The position numbers were made by a program, and so were the translations under genes. This document shows, piece by piece, positions 1 through 10,045 of a DNA stretch of 64,000 nt. Source of the DNA: Galdieria partita. Its lineage: Eukaryota > Rhodophyta > Bangiophyceae > Galdieriales > Galdieriaceae. Location: NCBI GenBank assembly GCA_025991245.1, contig BQMJ01000016.1:205720-269719 (forward strand). Reading direction: 5' to 3'. The notes under the pieces are model-generated. The model did not search any database. It saw only the letters and a list, made by a program, of their open reading frames with translations, and was not told where the DNA came from. Positions within the stretch are counted from its first letter, which is position 1. Every line of letters begins with the position of its first letter.

Positions 1-62
1 AGGAATATTATCGACTGCCAAAACTTTAACAAGCTTATCCGTTTTCTTCTATTGCCTATACA

Positions 63-656
63 TCAGAAGATTGCATATTTCCTGTTGGCACGACAACGTA
101 AGTACAAATACTTTTTGCTCTCCTCTGCTTCTTGCATCCATTCATCGTACAAGATCTTGGCAAGTCCTTCACTCTGATGAAGGTCAATTATCTCTCTAGC
201 GAGGCGTTGGGTTGTTGACTCTTCCAACCTGTTCCTAGCAGCTTCCCTACGCAACTTTAAGTGACTTTCAACAAACTCATATTGTTTTAATAGTACCAAA
301 TAAAATCTGCCGCTTTTGTCCACTGTTGTGTTTGAGTCAACGTAGCAGGTACTGGTATAAACTTCTTTTTGACTTTGAAGTTTTTGGTTCCAATAGGGGG
401 TGTGATTTTCAAAAATGCTTCGTGAACGAATTTCAAAGGACTATGCATACAAGTCAACATCTCAACTCTATTCTACAACGTGCAAGCAAACTCACTTCTC
501 TACCTGGGCTTCACTTTTGAGAAATTCTAAACAATCGTCCACTATTTTGCGAGTTTCCTTTCTGCTTGCTACCAACTCTCCATTTATCCTCATCATAGAC
601 TTTGATATTTTACTTAAAATAGGGTCCGTCGCAGCTAGGGTGGAAGCAACAGGCAT
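63..656 (-). CDS. Hypothetical charged, helix-rich protein (176 aa, 2 exons)
   Basis: I do not recognise this protein. Two exons, 656-504 and 440-63, join across a 63-bp intron (donor GTAGAG, acceptor GCATAG) and keep one frame for 176 residues. The first ATG is at 656. The second half is rich in Glu, Arg, Lys and Leu with heptad-like spacing and is probably helical or coiled coil. There is no signal peptide, membrane segment or recognisable catalytic motif. The start lies only 23 nt downstream of the stop of the same-strand parvulin-MiaB gene, so it is the third member of a tightly packed minus-strand trio. An ATG-less reading of exon 2 alone was discarded because the splice signals and frame fit well. 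A further 3' exon beyond the window cannot be excluded. Confidence 0.5.
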
Positions 657-679
657 GGCAAATAACGGTATTTATTCTT

Positions 680-2630
680 CTAATGAAGTTGTTTCCCCAA
701 CAGACAAAATGCTCGAGCTTCCGTTATCATTACTTGTACCAATTTTCCTCTTTGACTTTCAATATTTCCTTGAAAATAAACAACCTTATTTGTACGAGTT
801 CTTCCAGTTACTTGACCAGGAAACTTCTCACTTTCTTTTTCAACCAAAACCTCTTCTATTCGCCCAAGGTATCTTTGGCTACGCAAATACGCATCTAGTT
901 CATTTCTACGATTAATACGTCTTAAACGGTCCAATTTGATGGACTCTTCTATTTGATCTTCTCTCTTTGCTGCAGATGTATTCGGTCGAGGAGAATAAGC
1001 AGCAGTATGTACTTGATCAAATTTTACTCTTTCCATAAGACGCAGCGTATCTTCAAACTGCTCTTCCGTCTCCCCCGGAAATCCTACTATGGCATCTGCT
1101 GTGATACTGGCATCAGGTATATACTTGTAGTTAATTAGATATAATACGGTTATTCAATATAGTAAAGCATACCTTGCGAATATTCTCCACTATTTGTAAA
1201 TATCTCTCTGCTGTATATCCACGGGCCATGTTCTTCAACACTTGATTGTTTCCACTCTGAAATGGAATATGAAAATTTTCACACACTTTTTTCAATTCCG
1301 CACAGGCTTTGATAAGTCTTTCCGTGAAATAACGAGGATGTGATGTCGTGAATCTGAATCGTTCGATACCCTCCACATCGTGAATATAGTACAACAAGTT
1401 TGTAAAATTCTCTCGAGGACGCCAGTCTCTTCCGTAAGCATCAATATTCTGACCTAAGAGAACAACCTCTTTGTAACCCAATGATGCAAGATGACGAATT
1501 TCTTCCTTTATAGCTTCCTTCGAACGGCTTTGTTCTCTTCCACGAACAAAGGGAACTACACAATAAGTACAATTTTCATTACAGCCGTAGATAATATTAA
1601 CCCAGGCAGTAACGGAACTTTCTCTATGAGGTTGGAACAAGTCTTCCATAATATGCGTAGGCTCTGTAGCCACCAACTGATACCCATTCCATACACTCAC
1701 TAATAAATCACCAAGTCGGTTAGCATACTGTGGACCAACGACTAAATCTACCTCTGGTAGCCTGCGGATAAGTTTTTCTCCCTCTTGTTGAGCAACACAG
1801 CCCGCTACAATAATTGTCATTCGGGGATTCGATCTCTTTTTCTTGATAAACGAGCCCAGATGAGAGTATAGCTTCTGTTCAGCGTGTTCACGAATAGAAC
1901 ATGTGTTAATCAAGTACACATCCGCATTTATAGGATCCCAACGTAAACCCAATCCTCTCAATTCACTTTCCATTCTTTCAGAGTCAGCCTTGTTCATTTG
2001 ACAGCCCAAAGTCTCAATATAATATGTTCTTGCTATTCCTTGTACCTCGCCGGCTTTTCCAAACCTTTCACGCAGAAAGGATACCTGCAAACTGTACTGA
2101 ATGTCTTCAACTCTATAAACAAGCCAGCCGGTAGTAGTGCGCATTTTATGAACGGTGCGCGGAGGTTGTACAAAGAATTGCTCTACAACTGTTCTATCTT
2201 TCACAGCCAACAAAGTAGTTGGGTTCTCTTCGTATGGCAAAAAAATCCAACCCAAGTCACCTCCTTTATCTTTCGAACTGTGGTCCTTTGAAATAAGTCT
2301 CGCCAAGTCTTCCATTGAGGTTCCTTTCTTTATCTCGTTCAAACAGTAGTCAGCCATTTGCTCCGTCTCAACCAATATTTGACGTATGCGTACTGCTACT
2401 TTCTTTTCAGTTCCTTGGATAGGTACTTTCTGATTTTCAGGTTGTGCCAAAACTCCCATCGTGACCTTTATCCTTTTCAACAAGGGTGTGTTTTGCTTCG
2501 AACAAAAGGCTTCTCTGCATCGTCTTCCGATACTCGCTTTTTTGCAAGCATACAAGTAATTCTTCCAGGTTATTTGTGTGATAAAACCTTTGGTTGACCT
2601 GTTGAAGTCGTAAGATTTATCCATTCGCAT
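680..2630 (-). CDS. MiaB/CDK5RAP1-type tRNA methylthiotransferase with an N-terminal parvulin-like domain
   Basis: Exons 2630-1173 and 1123-680 flank a 49-bp intron and encode 633 aa. Residues 1-75 are basic and Ser/Thr-rich, like an organellar transit peptide. Residues of about 78-178 resemble a parvulin (PpiC) prolyl isomerase, with RQIL, KGGDLGW and a terminal TTGWLVYRV segment. The usual catalytic His of RHIL is Gln here, and the GxH near the end is GWL, so activity is doubtful. From about residue 200 it is a methylthiotransferase: MTTase N-domain cysteines (LGCQMN, NTCSIRE, AGCVAQ), the radical-SAM cluster motif GCNENCTYC, the HIPFQSG segment, then a TRAM-like C-terminus. The family inserts the 2-methylthio group of ms2i6A at position 37 of tRNAs, usually in organelles. 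The first ATG overlaps the end of the upstream kinase gene by 14 nt; a second in-frame ATG is at 2624. Confidence 0.85.
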
Positions 2631-4095
2631 CCTGAATAGACCGCCAAGGAATGGCGCCAATTCCTGGCGGAAAAATGAAGTGACCTCGTTCGTCTTTGGT
2701 TTCTCGATGAAAAGGTGACGTGGAATGAATAGAATCGAATATGATCGGTTCCTTTCGTTCAAGAGACACATTTGGACTAGGCACTAACGATGAATTGGAG
2801 CGGGTTCTCGATAAAATACTATTAGAACGACTCTTATTTGTCATAAATGTTCGTTTCAATGCTTTGCCAAGACCATTCAAAGAAGACAGCATGGAATTGT
2901 GTCTTACTCTATCTTCCGATAGGATCCGTTTGATTTCCTTACTTGCCCTTTTCTGCCCTCGAACGGCGTCTTCCTCAACTAATGAAACTCTTGGAGTAGA
3001 AGAAAGTCTTGAAAACACTTCTGGCAATGATAACCTTTGTGAAGGCATGAATGTGTTGGAAGATGACGACCTTTGAAGAACTGAATTTCTGTGAACAGAA
3101 CGGTCAATCAGTTGAAGAGTGAATGGAGGCTTCACTTGTTTCGAAAGAAAGTATTCTTTAGCAGCTCTGGAAAGAAATGGATGTTGCCATAATTCTTCAA
3201 CATCTCCTTCACCACTTCCTAATCGTTCCAAATGATTGGGATTGAGGAGACAACAAATAAAGTCTACAAGATCCTTGCTATAACAGCTCGGGAAGTCTTT
3301 CATGTCAATGTGAAAATTTAAAATAGCGTGCCTTAAAGTAGCTTCACAGTTTCCCCAAAAGTCATTCTCTTCAATGAGATATTCATAAGGTGCTCTACCA
3401 AGACACGCACAATATAACAATATACCAAGCGCCCACCAATCAGTTGATAAATTGTGCCCTTTCCCGCTCAAAGTCTCCGGAGCAACATAAAATATCAAGT
3501 CCCTGACATTGCCTTGGGCTTGATCGTCACTATTCTTTGCAGCTATTGAGATTAATCTTCGATATGTTTCTGGATTCGAAGGAAGAACAGCTTTCAAGCC
3601 TCTTAGTCGTCCACAAACTCCAAAATTCGTCAAGTGTATGTGACCATGTTCATCCAATAAGATATTTTCCAACTTCAAATCTCTACATACATAACCAAAT
3701 TGATGAAGACGTCCCAAAGCTAGAGATATTTCTGCAGCATAGAATAATATTTCCTTCTCCGTTAAGAGTCTACGCTGTTGCCTCAACAAAGCAAACAAGT
3801 TACCACCAGATAAGTACTCCAGAACGAGTGAAGATCCTACTTTTGGTGACCACTGGTCAAAATTCTGAACTAGAAAAGGGTGTGGGTTGCAAGTCGTCAG
3901 AACTCGCTTTTCAAACTCCACATGATTTTCTTGGTTTACGTCAATGCTGAGGAACTCAGGAACCAACTTGAGCACATAGAATTGACCAGTGTCCATCTTT
4001 TTTAATAACATTACCGAAGAATATGTTCCTTCACTTAGTAGTCTCACAGTTTGAAAACCAGGAACAAGTTGTAAAGTAGAACTACTTTTATTCAT
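2617..4095 (-). CDS. AGC-like Ser/Thr protein kinase with Asn in place of the DFG aspartate
   Basis: A single-exon gene of 492 aa starting at ATG 4095. The kinase domain covers about residues 14-320. Visible landmarks are a loose glycine loop (SEGTYSSV), the ATP lysine in VLKLV (K43), the catalytic loop CRDLKLEN (D139), then LTNFGVC where the magnesium-binding Asp of DFG is Asn (N157, codon AAT), and FYVAPET. The overall pattern is that of AGC kinases. The C-terminal 170 residues are Ser/Arg-rich and probably disordered, with many RxxS sites. Loss of the DFG Asp suggests a pseudokinase or an enzyme with altered metal use, although the lysine and the loop Asp are kept. It diverges from RPT3 across only 30 nt, and its last codons contain the start codon of the next minus-strand gene. 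Confidence 0.85.
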   Translation of the reverse strand: MNKSSSTLQLVPGFQTVRLLSEGTYSSVMLLKKMDTGQFYVLKLVPEFLSIDVNQENHVEFEKRVLTTCNPHPFLVQNFDQWSPKVGSSLVLEYLSGGNLFALLRQQRRLLTEKEILFYAAEISLALGRLHQFGYVCRDLKLENILLDEHGHIHLTNFGVCGRLRGLKAVLPSNPETYRRLISIAAKNSDDQAQGNVRDLIFYVAPETLSGKGHNLSTDWWALGILLYCACLGRAPYEYLIEENDFWGNCEATLRHAILNFHIDMKDFPSCYSKDLVDFICCLLNPNHLERLGSGEGDVEELWQHPFLSRAAKEYFLSKQVKPPFTLQLIDRSVHRNSVLQRSSSSNTFMPSQRLSLPEVFSRLSSTPRVSLVEEDAVRGQKRASKEIKRILSEDRVRHNSMLSSLNGLGKALKRTFMTNKSRSNSILSRTRSNSSLVPSPNVSLERKEPIIFDSIHSTSPFHRETKDERGHFIFPPGIGAIPWRSIQDANG

Positions 4096-4125
4096 CACTC
4101 CAAATTTCCATTTGGATTGTTTGTG
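4096..4125. promoter_or_regulatory. 30-nt divergent intergenic space between kinase and RPT3
   Basis: Only 30 nt separate the two divergent start codons (4095 minus, 4126 plus). Any promoter and both 5' leaders must overlap each other or the coding regions. I see no TATA box inside the gap. This is an inferred shared regulatory interval, not a mapped promoter. Confidence 0.4.
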
Positions 4126-5422
4126 ATGATGAGTAGCGCTGCTTCTTCAACGATATGGAATGCCGAAAACAGTTATAAAGAGTTAGGTGGCAACTTACAC
4201 AAGTCTCTCGAGTATTCATGGTCCAACGACTTTTATGTAAGGCTAAAGACTCTTCAAAGACAGTTGGAATTTTTGGAAATTCAGGAAGAATATATCAAGG
4301 ACGAAATGAAGAACCTTAAACGGGAATATCAACAAGCTCAAGAAGAAGTAAAGCGCATTCAGTCTGTTCCGTTGGTTATTGGGCAGTTTTTGGAGATGAT
4401 TGATGCTAACACAGCTATTGTTGGTTCCACTGCTGGTTCGAACTACTACGTGAGAGTGTTGAGTACTGTAAATAGGGAACAGCTGAAACCCAACAGTTCA
4501 GTAGCGTTGCATAGGCACTCGAATTCGTTGGTAGATGTTTTACCTCCCGAGTCGGATTCAACTATTGCAATGTTGCAGGCTGGAGAGAAGCCAGACGTTT
4601 CTTATTCAGATATTGGAGGACTTGACATACAAAAACAGGAAATTAGAGAGGCAGTTGAGTTGCCGTTAACAGATCCAGATCTTTACAAACAAATTGGCAT
4701 TGATCCACCTAGAGGTGTGCTGCTATATGGTCCTCCTGGAACTGGAAAAACTATGTTGGCTAAAGCAGTTGCACATCATACAACTGCTTCTTTCATTCGA
4801 GTAGTTGGCTCCGAGTTTGTTCAAAAGTATCTTGGTGAGGGTCCAAGAATGGTAAGTGAGAATATCTCGATATTATACGATATCTTGTGATGTGTTTGTT
4901 TAGGTTCGCGATGTATTTCGGTTGGCTCGAGAAAACTCACCTTGTATTGTATTTATTGATGAAATCGATGCTATTGCTACTAAGAGATTCGATGCACAAA
5001 CTGGAGCCGACCGTGAAGTTCAGAGAATTTTGATGGAGTTGTTGAATCAAATGGATGGCTTTGATCAATCTACCAATATCAAAGTTATTATGTGTACAAA
5101 TCGCCACGATACTTTGGATCCAGCATTACTGAGGCCTGGTCGATTGGATAGGAAAATAGAATTTCCTTTACCAGACAGAAGACAGAAACGATTGATATTT
5201 CAAGTTGTTACCGGAAAGATGAATTTGAGTGAGGAAGTTGATTTAGAAGACTATGTTTCTAGACCGGATAAAATTTCAGGTGCAGATATTGCAGCTATTT
5301 GTCAGGAAGCCGGAATGCAAGCCGTAAGGAAGAATCGTTATGTTATACTTCCAAAAGATTTTGAAAAGGCTTATAAAATTGTTGTTCGTAAGGATGAGCA
5401 GGAGTTTGCTTTTTACAAATAA
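4126..5422 (+). CDS. RPT3: 26S proteasome regulatory ATPase RPT3 (PSMC4)
   Basis: Exons 4126-4851 and 4904-5422 are split by a 52-bp intron (GTAAGT...TTTAG) and encode 414 aa. Features in order: an N-terminal coiled coil (about residues 35-90), an OB-type segment, then the AAA ATPase core with Walker A GPPGTGKT, Walker [15 protein letters not shown], the second region of homology ending [14 protein letters not shown], and the C-terminal helical lid. Subtype residues such as [15 protein letters not shown] and [16 protein letters not shown] match RPT3 rather than the other five RPT subunits. It is part of the hexameric unfoldase ring of the 19S particle. The start was chosen at ATG 4126, because codons upstream in frame are not ATG. 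Length is normal for the family. Confidence 0.95.
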
Positions 5423-5765
5423 TATTGGAAATAAAGGTGCTTTCCTGTTTTGTCTATTTCTTGTGTTGATGCGGTTGTTGTATATTTCCATTTTCTGAAA
5501 GGAGACTCATGAATAGAATGTCATTACAGTGTTTCTAAGTGAAGTCAGAATAAAAATATCTCAAGTGCAGGTTCAAATCTAAATAGATACTAACATAGGT
5601 TGAAAATATAGAAAAAGTTCCTTTGAGTAAAAATATTTATAATGACAACTTTTCCCTAAGAAAGCCATGTAGAGAGATAAAGAAAAACGTGTTAAGAAAA
5701 CTATCAGCAAAGAATATGCTATTCACGATGACTTTATGGATTCTTTCAATCCCAACGTAAGCCCA
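5423..5765. other. Convergent 3' intergenic region, nothing recognised
   Basis: The stretch lies between the 3' ends of RPT3 (plus) and the SulP transporter (minus). It is AT-rich with short A-runs suited to polyadenylation on both strands. No RNA gene or credible ORF was seen. Confidence 0.5.
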
Positions 5766-8167
5766 TCAATCACATCTTCTCCAAAACGGAATATGCGATA
5801 AATTTGAGAAACTGGGAGCTGAAGTACTTCTTTTCATATTGCTGTGTATAGGAACCACTTTGTTCTCGTCGTGATATAAAAATTGGAGTGGATGAAACGA
5901 CGAAGAAACTTGTCTCGATCCATAACTTTCCATAACTTGACCATTGGTTACAACTTGAACCTGCAACATTTCCATTTGTTTCCTTTCATTCCTGTCGGAA
6001 GTTTGTTTACTGCAATGTATTTCAGTTAAGACATCCTCAAGACTGCGTAAGGTGGAATGACTACTCAAACCAGCCAAACAAAACTTCAAATGAATATTTG
6101 AAGAAGCTTGGCAAAACACAAGTTCAACGTGTTGTGATTCCAAATGCTCCTTTACTGAACGCACAAGTCTCAATGCCGAGGAATCGATGGTACTCATTCC
6201 GCCAATGTCGATCAGAATCATATCTATACACCGTACTCGTCTTTCCTGTATAAAGGACAAAACCATGGTTAGAATACTCATAACTGAGAAGTATAAAATG
6301 GACATATAATCCTATACCTTGTCTAACAATCGAAATATTTTGGATTGGAACGACCCTGCATTTCCAAAATAGAGATTTTCCGATATACGTAGGCACAAAA
6401 TGGAAGGCTCCACACAAGTCTCGTTCAAAGAAAGATTTGTGCTACTCACTAAATCGTTCATGACTTTTCTTTGTGTCACACTTTTAGGCAAAATCTGAAT
6501 TTTGGGCCTTTTATACAAGATAAATCAGTAGGAACAACTATAGCATGTTTCAGAATAATACCTGTATGTGGCATACAACATCATCATTAGAGAAACTGCA
6601 ACTGAAGACAACAAGCCGTACAAGGAACCAGACCCCAAAGTGGAAACAAAAGCAATCAAAAGAACAATGAGATCAAGTCGATCTACTCTCCAGAGATATA
6701 CAGCTTCCTGATAGTCCACAAGGTTGCTTACTGCCATAATCACAATACATGAAAGCACACATTTAGGAAGATGCGTAAATAGCGGCATGAGAACCAAAAT
6801 AGACAAAAGAATAATGAGAGAAGCAACAATACTAGCCAGTTGCGTATTTGCTCCAGTATGTGCATTCACGGCTGAGCGAGAAAAACTACCCGCTATTAGA
6901 TTCCAACATTAAAAAAGTCAAAGAAAAATAACCAAAAATATGCCGCACCCATTACATATGAATGAAAAATCGAACCAATAATATTTGAAGTTCCAAGAGC
7001 CACGAGTTCTTGGTTAGCATGAATACGATATCGATAGCGCAAAGCCAATGCTGATGCAATAGACATACTATAACAAACAAAAGAGTTCAGTCACTGAAAA
7101 CGGTTGTAACTATTTTGCCACACCTTTCTGCAATAACTAGGGCAACCATTGCAAAGGTTGGACCTATGTAAGAAGACAAAGCCAAATTCGACAACTTGGG
7201 AAGAGCTGGAGCAGGAATACCAGAAGGAATATGTCCAACTTCTTCTATTCCAAACTTTACAGACAAGTTAAGAAAGTAATTCAAAGAAATGGAAAGAATA
7301 GATGCAAACAATGGAGCTATCGAGCCAATCAAGGTTTGAGGTATCCACTCAGGTAAATGTAACCATTGATGCAATGGTAAATGACGAAGGCCAAACATAA
7401 TAAGGAGACAGGAAAGTGAAAACAACAAAGTAGCAACGTTTGTCTGAGAGATGTTTCTAAATGTTTCATACACAAGTTTCCACTAAGGACATGATAATCA
7501 ATAAGCAAGTACACAAAAGTAACACCAACACATACTGCAAATTCACTGGACTCAATTTCATATCCAAAGCAAGTAGATATTTGAGTCAGTGCAATAGTAA
7601 TTGCTGCTGCACTGGTAAAACCACTAATGACTGGGTGACTGACAAAATGGATGATAAAACCCAACCGCAAAAGACCCAATCCTAACAAAATGAAACCTAC
7701 AAGGAAAGTTACTGCGTTGGCTACAAAAACCTTTTCCACCGTAGTTGATCCACTAGGAAAGGAATTGGCTAGCAATAAAGAGACCAAAGCTACAGGACCA
7801 ACTGACAGATGTTTCGAAGTTCCAAACAAACTATATATTATCATTGGCATAGTGCAATAAAGACCATAAATAGGTGGCAACCCTGCAACTACAGCATAAC
7901 TCATTCCTTGACTGATACACTCCGCAGTCAGAAGATATTCGTCATACCCACTGATACTTACGGCAAAAGTATTGTTCCAATAGTTAAACCAGCAATACAG
8001 TCCCCCAGCAAATAACTTTTTTTATACTTGACTATCCAGTTCAGCATAGGAACAACCCTACTTGAATAATGATACATCGTCTGTAAACCAAAGGGCATCT
8101 TATATAGAATTAGAAACGAGATCGTCTCATTTTCTAAGGAATAATAGACACAATTGCTCAATCTCAT
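5766..8167 (-). CDS. SulP/SLC26 family sulfate (anion) transporter with STAS domain
   Basis: Seven exons (8167-7962, 7911-7536, 7482-7124, 7067-6949, 6892-6562, 6507-6318, 6245-5766) give a 686-aa protein; all introns are 50-72 bp GT-AG. The N-terminal half is polytopic and carries SulP signatures: LPQGMSYA followed by LPPIYGLYC, GPVALVSLL, the NQELVALGTSN segment and GSFSRSAVNA. The C-terminal half has a STAS domain (LRISENLYFGNAGSF, then IDIGGMSTIDSSAL). Family members move sulfate or other anions, usually with protons or by exchange, across the plasma or organellar membrane; substrate and location cannot be read from the sequence. The tail after STAS is Ser-rich and probably cytosolic. Its start is 18 nt from the stop of the same-strand L6 gene. 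Confidence 0.9.
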
Positions 8168-8185
8168 TTCAAACTCAAGTCATCT

Positions 8186-8647
8186 TTATTTCTTCTTTCC
8201 TTCCTTAAGTCTTACTTCCTCCAACAGATATCTAATTCCTTTCCCTTTATAAGCATCTGGAGGTCTGATCAAACGAACTTGTCCTGCAGCATGGCGCACT
8301 TGTTTCTCGTCTATGCCTACTACGCTCAATAGCGTCTGATTAAGGACATGATATTGAACGCCATCTTTTTCTTTTGGTAAGTATACAGGATGTGTAAAGC
8401 CTACGCGAAGTACAATTCTGTCTTCCTCTTCTTGGGCACGAAAACCTACTCCCACCAACTCTAACAGAACAGCATATCCATTATTTGCAACCTGCAGCCA
8501 AGATTTTGCTTTTGTAGGAAGATAATGGGAACCTGATGCAAGAAATTTGACAGTTTCACCCAACTTGCCAATGACAAGAGCTTTCGTCTTTTCTGCCTTG
8601 GAAGCAGGAACAAAGAAAAAACCACCATACGAACTTGAACTTGCCAT
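8186..8647 (-). CDS. Organellar ribosomal protein uL6 (bacterial L6 type)
   Basis: A single-exon ORF of 153 aa with ATG at 8647. The C-terminal two thirds carry the L6 pattern: LVGVGFRA, GFTHPVYLP, then VRLIRPPDAYKGKGIRY and a basic end. The N-terminal L6 repeat is weak or reduced; bacterial L6 is about 177 aa. Red-algal plastid genomes normally encode their own rpl6, so a mitochondrial ribosome role is the better guess, but no clear presequence is visible. An upstream exon could have been missed. It sits 18 nt upstream of the SulP start on the same strand. Confidence 0.8.
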   Translation of the reverse strand: MASSSSYGGFFFVPASKAEKTKALVIGKLGETVKFLASGSHYLPTKAKSWLQVANNGYAVLLELVGVGFRAQEEEDRIVLRVGFTHPVYLPKEKDGVQYHVLNQTLLSVVGIDEKQVRHAAGQVRLIRPPDAYKGKGIRYLLEEVRLKEGKKK

Positions 8648-8990
8648 GGTTGGTTAAAAGGATAATATCAACAAATATTCGCAAGTAAAAAGCACAGTAA
8701 CACTTAATACATAAACAAATGGTGGTAACTCCCAAACAAATATTTTACAAATTTCTAAGCAATAAAACCCAAAACTTGAAAACTTAGCCCACTATTCCCT
8801 TAACACAAATGATGTGCAAAAAATATTCTCATAATGTTCATACCATTCGTCATTATTGAAACTTGGTCAGAAACAAAAGACGTTTTGTATGGGATCCAAA
8901 CAAAAATAAATTCTTTTCGCGTTCAACTAATAGCCTGAGCAATCTATGAATGATTCATTCTACGAAGACTCAAGAGCAAAATCCTTCCAC
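8648..8990. other. Intergenic region between L6 and NMNAT
   Basis: AT-rich DNA upstream of the L6 start and downstream of the NMNAT stop, both minus strand. It presumably holds the L6 promoter and the NMNAT 3' end. No ORF or RNA structure was recognised. Confidence 0.4.
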
Positions 8991-9990
8991 TCAAGGAACA
9001 GAATGGTTACTTTGTTTCTTTTGATATAAACTATGACGAATAATGTAGCGGTATACTGACTCAGGTACCATATATTTAACAGAACCTCCTTTCCTTAGAG
9101 TATCCCTGTAAATTATTTTAAGCCCTCAATTGTAATATACAGTGTTATGTTACTTACCTGACCATAGTAGAGCTGATTTGACACAAAGGAGCTTGATCTA
9201 CAATAAAAACTTTGTCCTGATAGCCAGGAAGATATGCTTTGACCTGTTTATCGACTCGAGACTTGCTCAAATCTTCCATTCTGGGAATCACAAATAGAGA
9301 CACTGTATCCAAAAGCCGTTCTACCTATTCAAAGCACTTTCATACGAAACAGAGAGCAAATATCAACCAGTCGTTATACTCACATGACCCTTTGGCCATA
9401 TGTCAGGATTGAATAAACTGCGATACAAATCACTACCACATACAAAAGCCAGTTGAACTTGGACTCCATATAATCTATCAAGTTGTGAACGAAAGTGTTC
9501 CATTACTAGAAAAGTTGGCGAGTACTCCGAGCGACAACATTCCCAGTCGTCTACCATTAGCCAAGTAGAGTCCTCTACTGCAAGTCGACACATCTCTAAA
9601 CGTTGTCTACTGGTAATGAGACCTTCCTTGCCATAAGAATCGTGAACGGGAGATAGATAGCCGCCCAATACTTGTAAGCCATTGTAGTGAGCGAAATTGT
9701 ATGCAGATTCTAAGACAACTCTTAGTGATTGCTTAAAACAACTGAAGCAGAGTGTAGATACCCATCAAGATAAGGTGCGCAAGCGTTACTGGTGAAAAAG
9801 AACCACAGTTCACCAATACAACGCCATTTCCACTATTCTCTGCCAATTTACTGGTTGGAAAGGAACTCATAAACCTGGCAAGTGTGTCTTTCAATCTTAG
9901 AGTAGAAACAGTTACTAGTTGAAGCTTACAAATGTACAGACGATTAGTCTTCCTTGTAAACCCTCTCACATATCCATACATTTTCTTCAT
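8991..9990 (-). CDS. Nicotinate/nicotinamide mononucleotide adenylyltransferase (NMNAT)
   Basis: Four exons (9990-9762, 9709-9384, 9324-9158, 9105-8991) with 52-59 bp introns encode 278 aa. The nucleotidyltransferase core shows GSFSPVTLAHL (residues 63-73, the GxFxPxxxxH motif), a central VCGSDLYRSLF segment and the C-terminal ISSTMVRDTLRKG motif followed by SVKYMVPESVYRYI. It transfers AMP from ATP to NMN or NaMN, giving NAD or deamido-NAD. The first 40 residues are basic and hydroxylated and could be a targeting leader; Met41 is an alternative start. It lies 55 nt downstream of NAD synthetase on the same strand, so the enzymes of two successive steps are neighbours. Confidence 0.92.
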
Positions 9991-10045
9991 CAAAAGAACA
10001 TATTCATTTATGTAGAAATGGTCGTCTGATTATTCAATTGGATGA

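Noticed and set aside
415-915. Plus-strand ORF of 166 codons at the start of the window
   Set aside because: It is antisense to the MiaB 3' exon and the hypothetical gene, both of which have better frame, splice and family support.
2631-2771. N-terminal extension of the MiaB frame into the kinase gene
   Set aside because: The upstream codons have no ATG and overlap conserved kinase coding sequence in another frame.
5560-5600. GGTTCAAATCT resembling a tRNA B box
   Set aside because: No matching A box or cloverleaf within 100 nt. I found no convincing tRNA gene in the window, but a tRNAscan run would be needed to be sure.
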